Part shown: one piece after another, positions 34,946 through 48,211 of the stretch | Layout of the letters: each line of letters opens with the position of its first letter | How positions within the stretch are numbered: the stretch's first letter is position 1 | Source of the DNA: Zoroaster sp. YZ-2022 | Taxonomy: Eukaryota; Echinodermata; Asteroidea; Forcipulatida; Zoroasteridae | Direction of reading: 5' to 3' | Length of the DNA stretch: 64,000 bases | Assembly (NCBI GenBank): GCA_029582265.1 | Contig: CM055823.1 | Location: 7,514,761 to 7,578,760, forward strand | The notes under the pieces: model-generated | Database searches by the model: none | Seen by the model: only the letters and a program-made list of their open reading frames with translations | Told to the model about the DNA's origin: nothing | Made by a program: the position numbers and the translations under genes

Positions 34946-37900
34946 TTACAGACGCTCTTCGCTGAAGAGTTTCTCCCGAAGTATGCGTATGCGCGAGTGA
35001 GTCTCGTCCCAGTCGAAGTAACCACCTTCAAGATGGCGGTTCCCAGCTTTAGTGATGGTGTAGGCACTTCGACCATGAAGGACACGACCGTTGCTGAAGG
35101 TTGCTACCTCACCTGAAAAGAAGAGGAAAACTAGGAATGAAATTATGGAGTAAGTAAAAATGTACAAATAGGAAATGTTGAACTGGTTGATTTATTTCCA
35201 GCCACAAAACAGGATAATGCCTTTATCAATAGAGAGTGTATAGAATGTAAACATATCGTAAAGTAAACATAATTCCCAGGAAGAATTGCTTTTTGTAAAG
35301 AGATAAAACAGAGTTTAAAAAAAACCTAATATTTGTAAGAAATTCCCCACATTCATCCTGGGAAAATATTACGCAGGTTATGGTCTACAAAGCTATGCCA
35401 CAAACCTGCAGCCAGTCGATACTGAACAAGGTTTTCGGGGCGATACATCACTGTATTGAACGTTTTGATTGCTTTAAACATATCGGTGACCAGCTCCACC
35501 GGAAGAGACAGATAGGGCGCCCTCGCAGTGTCGTTGTAAGTAACACATTGGAACTTGCCGTACTTATCGTACCTACAGATAAAGAAGACATTTGAAATGG
35601 CTCAGACATTGTGTATGGGAAATTTGGTCTGTTTCCAATAACCGTGTAAGCATGTATCACGTATTTCGCTGGTTATCAACCAAAAAAAAATAAAAATAAA
35701 AAAGCCGACCTATGACCAGAAACCGGAGACATGTAATTCATGTAGATAACACTTAATTTGATCAAGGTAGTATATTGCATCAAATCACACTTAAAGATAA
35801 GGAACACTGTTGGTATTTGCAACGTACGTTAATTTTAACCTCTATTTTTAAGAAACATGTCATAAAATTAACTCTGTGAAGCTAGTTAGGTGCCATTGTT
35901 TAGTTAAATGTTTGTTTTACAAACGGCTATATATTTCGACATTATAAATCCTGTTTTCTACACTCTAAAAAACGAAGTGCTGAATATATCACCTCAAGTG
36001 CTAGTTTTAGCACTTTTAGAGCTTGTATAGTGATTGTACTGAGGTTCTATATTCAGCACTTCGTTTTAGAGTGTAAGATGAAAGCACGTCAGATTTGGTG
36101 AAATAATTTCCTAGCGAATGATTAATTTTTATACGTGTGCGAACTTCACACCAAAGTACGTTTTCAGATAATAATTCGTGAATTTGATTAACTGGTTACT
36201 ACCAATGCTATATCTTTCCTTTAAGCAGTCCACGTGCTCCCGTACTCCTAAGAATAAATATGTATTATCTTAAATTACTAATCCTATATCTCACTTTGCA
36301 ACATATTTTTTAACGAAAATGCATGTTTTGGAAAAAAAATTTTTATGACCCTTTAATAAATGATTCGCTTTGTTTACCTTTTTTCAAGGGAAAATAGTAA
36401 TTTGATCATGGTCATATTTAATTTTCATATATATGGTAATATAAAAGTTTAAAGCGAAATCACTGGAAAAATAGTGAATAACACAGCGCGATTGTTGTTT
36501 GCTTGTGACGGCGGCATAATTCACGCGAGGCGGCGAATAATTATGGAAACAGGAATAAGTATATAACTTGCCAAAAAAGTATATAAAATGCCAAACATGG
36601 GATTCTACGATCAAATTTTTTACCTTATGCGACCGAGGGTATATATAGCCTAGGCCTAATTACAAAACGATAAGCAACCGATCTGCTTAACCAATCTTAA
36701 AGCTACTATTTCGATTTAGGCCTATATAAAAAATATTTCGTCGTGTGCCCGGAAGAAGGACGTAACGAAAGTGTGACCGGCAAAAGGTCGTAAGCAATTA
36801 ATGCGCAAAATTGTGTTTCAAAATAACTGAGTGTGAAAGTTTGGTCGTTTTTTCCTGCCATTTATAAGTCATTGTAGGAAAGTTCAATTCCGCATGGGAA
36901 TAGAAAACATGTCTTGGGAGTAATTCTACCAACAAATACATAACAGTTACCGGTATGTCCTACTTTTTTCAAAGGAGCCCTTTTATTGCTAACGACCTTC
37001 TGTTGGGACAAAAAAGTTGTACTTTTTGTCCTCGTAGAGCCTTACCACCTTCTTCAGGGCACACGACGATTTAAAAAGTAATTACTGAATCATAGGGCAT
37101 CTGCATTTTAAGTGGTGTGTTCCATAATCGGTGCCAACGTCCCTGAAGTCTATCTCCCGCGTCCTTAGGAGTTTATAGGTGTCTGGGTATTCTCTCCTGA
37201 CTTGCTCAGATACATTCAGACCGTCCACAAACTGGTTCTCGCCTCCTTTGGAGTCTGCTTGCTCGATGCAGTGTAACATTTGAATCTGTGTATAAAAAAC
37301 AAGGACCAACCAATAAGCAAGTTTTTCTGAAACATTGGTATTCGGCAATGTAGTCCTATGCCTACGTTCATTTCAGAACTCCAATTTTCAAGAAATATAG
37401 GCCTATCATAACAAACCATGACATTTGCAGTATAATAGGTGCTCATGCTTTTGAAATAATCGTACAACAAATAGCATTTCCACAAAAAAAAAAAAGGCCA
37501 GACGGTAACCCACCAACTTTGGAAATTCAACATAACAATATTATTTTTTACTCTAATATGAACGCGATTCAGACGGAATGTCCCTGAAATACATATAGCC
37601 ATTCTGTAAATGCTGTCAGAGAAATTGCCGTCAGAGAAATTGCTGGGAATCACAGGGGAATATACCGTAGTCAAAAACATGCATGAAGAGTATACAAGGC
37701 ATATTTAAGAATACTATAATGAAATAGTTGAGCCATACAGACTATGTGACCAATGACATCACATGTTTACATAAGAGCCCAAAAAGCCATACTGGGCCGG
37801 GCACAAAATGTACACTGCCTAGGACAAGAAACTATAACAACTGATATTTTGAGATAATGTATTTGATAAATAAATATTTATCAGCTAAACAATTCTTAAT

Positions 37901-39864
37901 ATGATTTATTTGTAATAAGGCACTAACATATACATCTCAAATCTTACTCATCTGAAAAAAAATAAATGAGGTTATGTGGAGTACAAAATTGGTCTATACT
38001 TACGCCTGGTTTGTAATTGTAATACGGAAGATCACTGTGGAGACTGAGTGTATTAGGTGTGAAGGCCAGATTGCTCGCATCGTGTTTACTAAAAATTTGG
38101 TATTGCTTCCTGGATATGATTATACAAAGGATCACCCATAATATTATACATGTAATCATGGACATATTCTTATTGTAATCTAGTCTATAGAAATCTCGTC
38201 CTCAGGGCTTTCGAGCATTTTTCTGTATACCTCGTATCCACTACTCTCTCGCCATGATTTCAATATCCAATCATTTTTAATTTTTAAATTAGGGGCTCGT
38301 GGCCAATGGGATTTGGGGTACATAGTTAATATGGTTAATAACCAGAGTGAATACTGCAGTAGGAGGCTAGGCCATTGCAGGTAGCTATTAATTCCATCAT
38401 TATTCAGCATTCTTTTGTGGACAAAATGAATTATAAAAAAAGCATCTAACGTGTTAAAATATAGGGATGACACTATAAAACAATATAGATTTGTGTTTTT
38501 GTAGAAACAATATTTAAACTGATTATTACTCTATTTTGTAGTAACCAAACAGCGTTGCGGAACTCTGGAGACGAGGTTGAGAACTCTTAATAATAATTAC
38601 CGAAAATGATACCTTTGGGAGACATTCCCATAGACCTGTGCACAAACAAAACCCTCCCCTCCCCTCCCCCTTTTCGTCATTTAACTTCAAGAAATTTATC
38701 TTCATTCACCGACAGATCTCAACTATAAACATGCCCCAAGGCGTGCAAGCTTTTCGCCAACCACTAATTGTTGCACGGGTTTGAAAGAGAGGTAAATTTG
38801 TGTATCATCGGGGTTGTGGTATTGGAGATAAAACTTCAGACTGAAAGGCGGCTATTAACACTTGGTCGTTTTATGTTTTTGAGAAACTTGTGTACAACTC
38901 AACTGCATGTAACATAAAAGTGTTATAAAACCTCCCGTGGTCCATAGTCGGAGAGCCCTGTCATGCCTGCCCTACATTTTACCATGTATACATTTACTCT
39001 ATGACCATTATTTAGGCTATATGTCCTATTTCAACCATGGTCCATGTTTGACCCAACGCCAAACATTCATTGCTGCAAGAAGAAATCTTACCCATAATTG
39101 GTTGTCTTCAAATAGGCAACTCTCTCTGCCAGTTGACGTATAGCCCCCTTCTCTGTAGGTGCGTTATTCACGATGGCCAAACCCTTTGTATTCAAGACGT
39201 TCAACCAGTTATACAACCTCGTCGTCCTGAACTATTTTCTTGAACCCGAAGGTAGGTATGTTACCGTTCAGCTCAGCTCCCCATGTTTGCAGTTGGGGAC
39301 TACCACGACGTCTCTCTCGACGTTCGAGAATCGCTGGCGATTGAGCCACGAGGCGTCGAAGTCGCTGCAGTGCTGGTCAGGCCAGGTGATCCCAGAACTC
39401 TGCCGTCGTCAATGAGTGTCTCAGCTGATGGTCTGACATCTGATCCAAGTCGGCAAACCGAAAAGCTCTTTGCCCAGAGGATGGGTGGTAGCATTCAGAA
39501 CAGTGACAGTTATCCTCAACCAAACGTACGGATAGGTGCCCTCATAGCCGTTATCTATACTCACACGGTAACACGGAGCAGAATCGTCCCTCGTTACGCT
39601 TACGAGCCTGGGATTAGACAAGATATTCCCCTGGTTAGCATCGGATGAAAATGCCGATGAGAACACACCTGTCGGAGTTGTGGTTGGCGAAAGTCTCCTC
39701 TCTACATGAACTCTTTCAAAACGCACCACGTTATTTGTTTGCATAGGATTATGTGTTATTCTTGTAGCAGTGTATGTTGCATTTGAGATTCGTCTAGACA
39801 GGCAGCGCACAAGCATGGCATTTTTAAAATTGTTTGTCATCACTTTAATAGCTAACGTCGCCAT
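34946..39864 (-). pseudogene. BBOX1: BBOX1-like copy C (exons 2-5 intact, exon 1 frameshifted)
   Basis: Exons: 39092-39864 (773 nt), 38004-38109 (106), 37086-37285 (200), 35406-35572 (167), 34946-35112 (167). Exons 2 to 5 are fully open and keep the HxD (LHSDLP), distal His (VLHGR) and RHLEGG arginine. Exon 1 is open from the ATG at 39864 to YVWLR, then has five deletions (about 39514, 39441, 39391, 39302 and a 2-bp one near 39218). They total 6 bp, so the frame is regained at the end, but the zinc site and TWPDQH segment are read out of frame. All five changes are losses within 300 bp, which fits either a decaying exon or a poorly polished read. It is the damaged copy most likely to turn out functional. 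Its left part matches D and its right part matches B. Confidence 0.78.
35959..36075. mobile_element. Palindromic mini-element (unit C, 117 bp)
   Basis: Orthologous to 2328-2447, with a few single-base losses in its core and arms. Confidence 0.68.
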
Positions 39865-40717
39865 GATGAAGTATGTATGCAATATCTAGGGCCTCGCCTA
39901 CATAAAGGCCTATAAATCAGACCACACGTATATACAAAAACACCTCAAATATATACGCAATCACGGTCTACTATTCGACAATTTATAGAGCAAGGTGTAC
40001 GTGTACCTTGGACTACAGAGCAATGACAGGACCATTTGAACCCTAGGTTTGCACACTGGAGTGTTCGTTACGCTACATTGTGTATGAAGGCCAGTCCTTG
40101 CTCTATGTGTGTAATGGAGCAGTATATGTAGCTTACACATGACACTGGCTGCACGGTAATCCCCCCCCCCCCCCCGCCCCCCTTGTACACACATTAACCC
40201 TCCTACTCTTGCTGGGTCATTCTACCTCAAATCACACACTTTCCGAGGTCAATCTCACGGATTTTGTTTTTACGTTCTAGTTTTGTTAAGTTGTATGAGA
40301 AAACTCAAAAACTGAAATTTGAGCGTTTTTGGTCATGTGGTTTGTGAGTTTCAGGCCGTTGAACTTTTTACCTTTCGTTTGACCTCTACAACTTTGAAAA
40401 TCTGTAACTCCAGTTAAGAATATCGTAAGAAAGTGATTTTTATGTTAAATGAAAGCTCTTATCATCACAAATTATCCACTTTGCAATTTGGAATTTATTT
40501 TTAAAATAAGCAAGTGGTCAAGCAAAGTGTATTTTGACCTTTGACCCAGCGCAGGCAGCAAAATTAAAATTCATGAAATTATGTCAAACAAAGGCCCAAA
40601 GTATACTCATTGTGTATACCAAATATAAAAATGGGCTCTCAAGTAATGAAGGTAGGTGTACTTTAAAGATGGGAGGGCACTCCAATGCTGATGTACAGTG
40701 TACATTATGTATGCATA

Positions 40718-40984
40718 TACACTCACTGGCCAAAAGTATTGCAACATGCTCAAAGTAGCACTTTACAAGTAACAGGTGAGATGATCATTTAATCCGATTT
40801 CATCGATCATGTATTACATAATTTCCGAGCAAGAACAGTAAAAAAATACATTGACTTCAAAACACAGGCACTTTCAAGAAGTCTGATCTTAAGTACAGTG
40901 TAAATAAAATAAAATAAATTATTGTAACACAGTTCTCCAAACTGAACTTTGGGGATGTTGCAATACTTATGGCCAGTGAGTGTA
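40718..40984. mobile_element. Tc1/mariner-like MITE (unit C)
   Basis: Orthologous 267-bp copy of 7222-7488 with the same inverted ends and TA flanks. Confidence 0.85.
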
Positions 40985-43900
40985 TGTATCTAATATAATA
41001 ACAGCGAAATCCTTAGGCCCGTCTAAAAAGTTTGTTACATAGGCTCCGGAACCGCTGGGTCCCGCGGCTCGGGAGAGGTACCTGCGTGTCGGGAAAAATC
41101 CACAGGGTGTCGTCGTCGCCCTTCCGGCTCCGCCGAAGATGTCGTTTTTTCGTCACGGGCGAATCGCCGCTTTTCCGCATTTATGTACTGCTTTTTGTCA
41201 TGCAGCGGCCGTCGTTCGGGACCCGTCAGTTGTCCGCACGCACTCCCTCTGTATTCGCTGAGGTGTTGTGTTATTCTTGACCCGTGTGCTTAAATACCGT
41301 AACGGCCACACTTTCGTGTGTTTTTCAAATCTTACATACAACAGCCGTTATGGCTCACACGTGTATGCATGTTGTGTTGCAGTAGTGCGTGTTCTGTGGG
41401 AGGATAGAGAAAGGACGTGGTCCTTTCTCCAGCTCTATGGTGGGAGCATGTGGTGGTCGCTGTCGATTTTTGTTGTTGAGCGGTGAGTCCTAATTTTCAG
41501 TAGAGCGTGGGGAGAGTCTACCGAGGAAGTTGGGGTTCTTTTTCTTAGGCATGACAATCTTAATGCAAAAGAAGAGATAGATGGGGTATTTTGTAAACAA
41601 GAAAGAAGAGGTAGGTGGGGTATTTTGTGTTAAAGTAATACACCGGAGAATTGTAATAAATGAGCAGAAACAAATGTTGTAAGGAGCAACATAATACAAT
41701 AATACAAATGACATCCCACTACGCAACAGAGCAATACCACCGCCCAACACAGGTAACCACCAATCAACACATTTCAACAACAAAAACTGTACACATCAAC
41801 CCCTCCTTCAGTCGAAACACTGGCCAATTATACACCTCCACTCTACCTAAACCCTTCATCCCCACCCTCCTCAATTCAGCCAACTCCAACCGCTCCAAAC
41901 CCGATCTTCAGATCGGGTAACTTCGCTTGTAGTACATATGTATACTGTACATGATGTACATTGTATGCATTATTTGATGTATTGCTACACGCAGCAGTGT
42001 GACTGGGGTTGGTTCAGCAGTGTGAGTAGGGGAACGATGATTTACTTGGGGGAGTGGGAGCACATATCTTGGTTGGGGGGGGGGGGGGGTAATGCAGTGT
42101 GTATACTTCCATAATCACTTAAATAATTACTTTACATGTACTTCTATTGTACAGAGTGATTCTGGGATATTCTGTGATCAAGTACGCTACCATCATTTTC
42201 CAAATATTTGTTTCTCAATATAACTCGGTATGTACCCTAAGGAATGACATGGTAATTCTACCAGAGAAGTGTACATATGCAGACCATGCAAGGACATGTC
42301 ACAAACGTATATTCGATACATTACATGCAGTTCACTCATGGTTCACTGTAAGCATTTTCTGTTCTGAAGTAAATTTTTGGGGAAGAGTGTAGGTCCTCCC
42401 TGTTGCTGATTTCTGATCGAGTTCCAGTAGAGTGGCACTTCGCAACTTCTCATGGGAAAACAGTATGTCCCGAGTCATATGGGTTGAGTCCGAGTCCGAG
42501 TCACGAGTCAGGAAGGTCGAGTCCGAGTTCCGAGTCACTTTAAAAAATCAAAAGATAAAAAGAAAACCTTACACATAATATCAAGGTTCAAAGTTAAGTG
42601 AAAAAAATACTCGACATCATTGACTAAACCAAAGATTTATTTCCAAAATCAACATTACTTTATTTTTAGACCAATGAAAGTTGCTTATTAGTTTATTTAT
42701 GAAACGGGGAACATTAAAGGCCTACTTGTGAACAAGACATGCATTTTGATTATTAAAATACAAAACAATAATAATGACTCTGAAAAGATTGGTTGACGAG
42801 AAACTAATAATCAATGTAGCTGCTGTTTACTGTTTTATTATTATTACAAACTGTTTACCATTTAAACGCACCAACTTAAGAATGCTCTGAAAGTTTGTTG
42901 TCTTTTACATCAACAAACAGGGAAGAGTTTCAGGTACAGAGCAAACCAGATGTGAGTAGTGGGTTATACATCCAAGTTTTTGATTCTTCACTCCGACTTG
43001 CCATACTACGAACACACTCCTGATGTAAGTACAATGTAGGTTCACAAACTTGGTTTCCAAAAATATTATCACAAAGCTAGCTTGATTTGAAGTTAGTGAA
43101 GATGCATGTGCCATCCTACAAACATTATTCTGTCCACAACAGGAACAATATACATGTATGTCATTTTTTAAACGTTGCTATGACAAATTATTGCTCAAAT
43201 AATTTGTTGCTAAAAGTATTGTCTGTAATAATTGTTAATGTTGTTCACAATTTTCTAATGAAAAGCTGAAACTTTCAAAGTTTTTGAGAATGAATTTCAA
43301 AGTAATCAGAGGCCTACTCAGATTTAATGCGGAATTGCAGACATTTCCAATGTTGTGTACAACATTGGAAATGTTTCTTTTAATTTGAAATGTCTCTTTT
43401 AATTTAGTATCGTGACTTCACATTTACTTGTCTAGACAGCAACCTTCAGTCCATTGTTCCTAATTTTTATGAAATAAATTTTGATTTTAATGAAAATGTT
43501 TAAATTTTATAATTTTTATGAAAAATTTTTTCATTTTATTAAAATTTTTCTAAATTCGACTTTATTTACCAAATTTATTTCATAAAAATTTGAAAAAGTG
43601 AGTCCCCTTTTTTTAAACGTTGCTATGACAAATTATTGCTCAAATAATTTGTTGCTAAAAGTATTGTCTGTAATAATTGTTACGGTAATAATTGTTAATG
43701 ATTAAGTCAAAATACTTATGTTGGTTTTAGTCTTTATTTTGCAAGGTCTTCAGTGCTTTATCAAGCAGTACGGTTTCCCGTTAAGTCCAGTCTGAAATCA
43801 AACCATTCAAAGAACTAGATAATCCCTACAGAGCGCTGAAGTAATGACGTCATGTTAATAAAATTTGAAAAGTGCTGTGCCATAGCAATAACAAAACAAA

Positions 43901-45444
43901 GAATGTACGATCCAGCCGCCATTATGCCATGACGTCACACACGGTATTGGCAGACGTTGAAGCTTGTATGTAATGTGTAAGGAAAATATCTTCGAGGTTT
44001 TTGAGGTAAACGTGCACGCTTGTAGGCTGGCACATCACTATGAATCAATGTACAGCGCAACTGTACTATTTGTCAAAGATATAATACTGTTACGAATCTT
44101 ACCCTTGATTTTTGATAAATATTAGCACCCCCTATTTCACTTCTTCCACTTCCAATATTTTGCTTACGATGCAATTTCAAGCAGTCTAAGTCCCAGGGTT
44201 TGTTTCCCCGGACCCTCGATTGTCCGCTATGAATATGCAATCCATACAAGGCCGCCACTTTTGCTCATGCATATCCAGCGCTAACGCAATGCATAATGCA
44301 ACACTAGCAAGAGCCTTGCGTGCGTGCCACACCCTCCCGCCACGTGGCTTGGAGCCGTCCTTTGGACTTCGTCTATTTTCTCCTACTTTCCTTGGAGTTC
44401 ACCCTACACACCGAACACGGTTCGTGGGTGTAGCACGGCCAAACAGTCACCGTGACTGGCCCGCTCAGTCATAGGCATTGGTCTGTGTGCCGTGCTCCCA
44501 TGCGCTACTGCTGCTCCCCTCATGCAATAGCTTTATAGCATCCCCGGTAAGCATTACCCCTAGAACACGCCCTCCTTTCTAAGTTGTCACTCACTTTACT
44601 TCGTCAAATACCTTTCCTTATATGGAACAAGGACTTGTTGTATACCATGATTTTGCACACGTTTCTACCCTTGGCCCCGCGGAAGGCAAGCTTCTCATTG
44701 GCTAAGACGCTAAACTAGGCTAATGTTTTATTCATTCCTAGGCCCCAGATTTCTATATGAACCCAGAGATTTCCTGATCTCGGCGAAGTGCGGTACCGAA
44801 TGATAACTGTGCGACTCGATCCGATCCATGACAGTGCGGTGTACTGAAATATTACAGTCTAGAGCCTCGTTCGTTGAACCAATGGTGCAGTGCGTCGATA
44901 TGACCATTGGTTCGCCTAGCAGTGCGGTCTGATACACACTCTGGCCCCGTCCAGATACCCCGTGTATTCAAGCCCTGGTGGTACCCGTCGTCGAGACCGA
45001 CCAGCCGTCCGTCTCTCGGTGTAGCAGTGCCCGTACCGTATACCGATCGAGTGACAAGCCGCACGAACGAATGATGGTCCTGGCTGTATCCGATCCCTTT
45101 GTAGTTGGTATTACTCGCACACACCATTCGGAATTCGTGTTATGTTTAACTATTAAGTCTAATTATTGAACTACGCTACCACTCTTTTTATATGTCATTA
45201 GTGCCTTTTATTGTTGTTGAATGCAGAAAAGATAATAAACCAACCCCATTTTATTTTGTCACAACAAAGTTTGTGTCCGCCCTATTATTTTGTTGACCCA
45301 CAATAGTGGGGAATGCAACAATACCTATTGTGATGAAAAAATCCCAGTGGTTAGTTACAACAATTAGCCATTTCCTTCTTGTATGTTTAGACCATCAGGT
45401 ATGAACAATACAAAGAATCATTAGTTTCATTGTGTTCCCGTAAG

Positions 45445-45644
45445 GTTCAACTGCTGTACTGTATTGAGCAAGCTAAAGGCAAGGGAGGAGCAAATCAGTT
45501 TGTAGATGGATGGAAAATCGTGAAGCAACTGAAGGAAGAATATCTAGATGTGTACAAGGTGCTTAGTACACATGCCGGTTGACTATAAAACGCCGCTACC
45601 GATGAATATCCATTTCACATGAAGCTGGCTCGTCCAATAATCGA
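45445..45644 (+). pseudogene. Orphan exon 3 of the second paralogue (unit C)
   Basis: Same stranded exon with one A fewer in the run of As after GACTAT, so the length is 200 nt. The early TGA remains, because the extra base upstream is still present. It lies just before the start of unit D. Confidence 0.8.
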
Positions 45645-48091
45645 GTAAGTTGAAATAAGAGTTACCTATTTGAAACTGCTTACCAGGCTTGTATTCGAGT
45701 CCTCAAACCTCAAGTCTGAGTCCCCAGTTTCGAGTCCGATTCCCGAGTCATGTGGGTCAATTCGGTCCTAAGGGTCGAGTCTGAGTCTGAGTCATCAAAA
45801 GAGTGGCTCGAGTCCGCGTCACAAGTCATACAAGTCTACTGCTTACAAACCAAACGCAACCGTCTTTTGACAACAACTTTGAAAAAAGATTCTGGCAGAT
45901 AACATTTATGTCCCTGGTTTCCCTTAGGGGTACACTTCACCAAATAGTGAGAAATTCATGCGCCGATCTGTTTATCATAATTTGTATTTCCGAAAAACAA
46001 AGATTTTAGGCCCTTTCCTTTGAGGGATTGTGTAAGAATGGTCCTATATTATGACCTGGGGTCCTTGACTTCCAACTTTGAGCATTTTGAATACACTGGT
46101 CCCTGGAAAAGTGGTCTACTTGATTTCAAGCGCAAGGCCTTTTTCCAAAATGGATGCTTTTTCCGTGTGGGCGTTTTCACTACTGTAGAGGGTGGTTTCC
46201 ATTGGATGAGAATAACTCGACGGGCTTCTGGACTATCCACATTAAATTGAGAAAAAAAGAATACTAAAAGGTTAGACATCATTCAATTTTTTTTCTTTTT
46301 GGTTTTAAAAAGTGCAGGACGAAGTATTTTTTTAAATTATTTTTGAATATTTTGTATTGAGCATTGGTTGCTATGAGAGTTTATTTAGTGAGGTGCACCC
46401 TGGTACACTATTTAACCATTTTGCTACCTTGGGTGTAAAGGGCACGTAAACAGACCACATAATACATGTTTGCATTTGAAGCTTAATGTGTCAACACCAA
46501 CGATTCTATGGCAGGCTAAAGTTATGGTATGTTTGATTTCCATATGACATAAAGTATTTAAATATGCGGATTGAGCGCTTTGAAGAATCAATCAAAATAT
46601 TGTTGTATGTGGGTCACAACATTATGTAGAAAAGAGCCCTAATCTCGCAGTATTAATTTGAACTTAATTTACAATATATCTCTGGTTGCATCATAGGCCA
46701 TCGAGAACCCTAAACTTCAGGGCCCTTGAGCGGACCCAAGCCAAGCCCTTGACTGACATCGCCCCCATGTTTATTATTACGGATTTGAGAGCTTTGATGA
46801 ATCAATCAAATTATAGTCGTATGTGGTTTGATCAAAACAAATATGAACAAAAGAGCTCTGATCTCCCCAGTATTAATTTGAACATTGTTTTTTCTCCGTT
46901 TTCAGCTAATTTACAGTTTCATTGATTTAATTTGGGAATCCAGCTTTTGTCAATTTGATGATGTCCTGTCCGTCTGCTCAATCAACAAAATGTGACAACT
47001 TTCCATTTATGAAATTACATGGAAATAAATTGTTTAATGTGCAATTCAACAATAATTATTTAGTTTGTTGAAACATTTACAGACGCTCTTCGCTGAAGAG
47101 TTTCTCCCGAAGTATGCGCATGCGCGAGTGAGTCTCGTCCCAGTCGAAGTAACCACCTTCAAGATGGCGGTTCCCAGCTTTAGTGATGGTGTAGGCACTT
47201 CGACCATGAAGGACACGACCGTTGCTGAAGGTTGCTATCTCACCTGAAAAGAAGAGGAAAACTAGGAATGAAATTATGGAGTAAGTAAAAATGTACAAAT
47301 AGGAAATGTTGAACTGGTTGATTTATTTCCAGCCACAAAACAGGATAATGCCTTTATCAATAGAGAGTGTATAGAATGTAAACATATCGTAAAGTAAACA
47401 TAATTCCCAGGAAGAATTGCTTTTTGTAAAGAGATAAAACAGAGTTTAAAAAAAACCTAATATTTGTAAGAAATTCCCCACATTCATCCTGGGAAAATAT
47501 TACGCAGGTTATGGTCTACAAAGCTATGCCACAAACCTGCAGCCAGTCGATACTGAACAAGGTTTTCGGGGCGATACATCACTGTATTGAACGTTTTGAT
47601 TGCTTTAAACATATCGGTGACCAGCTCCACCGGAAGAGACAGATAGGGCGCCCTCGCAGTGTCGTTGTAAGTAACACATTGGAACTTGCCGTACTTATCG
47701 TACCTACAGATAAAGAAGACATTTGAAATGGCTCAGACATTGTGTATGGGAAATTTGGTCTGTTTCCAATAACCGTGTAAGCATGTATCACGTATTTCGC
47801 TGGTTATCAACCAAAAAAAAATAAAAATAAAAAAGCCGACCTATGACCAGAAACCGGAGACATGTAATTCATGTAGATAACACTTAATTTGATCAAGGTA
47901 GTATATTGCATCAAATCACACTTAAAGATAAGGAACACCGTTGGTATTTGGTAACGTACGTTAATTTTAACCCTCTATTTTTAAGAAACATGTCATAAAA
48001 TTAACCTGTGAAGCTAGTTAGGTGCCATTGTTTAGTTAAATGTTTGTTTTACAAACGGCTATATATTCGACATTATAAATCCTGTTTTCTC

Positions 48092-48211
48092 TACACTCTA
48101 AAAACGAAGTGCTGAATATAGCACATCAAGTGCTAGTTTTAGCACTTTTTAGGAGCTTGTATAGTGATTGTACTCGAGGTTCTATATTCAGCACTTCGTT
48201 TTTAGAGTGTA
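48092..48211. mobile_element. 120-bp palindromic mini-element (unit D)
   Basis: Orthologous to 2328-2447, with intact ends. It sits in intron 3 of copy D. Confidence 0.7.

Larger units (their letters stand above)
33773..45892. repeat. Tandem unit C (12.1 kb)
   Basis: Same order as unit B: copy C, MITE 40718-40984, CpG-rich block 41010-41280, TGACGTCA sites 43845 and 43930, empty insertion site TA at 44580-44581, CpG-rich block 44760-45130, orphan exon. Its left third matches unit D, including a shared 211-bp loss in intron 3 (junction about 36542). The rest matches unit B. Confidence 0.88.
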
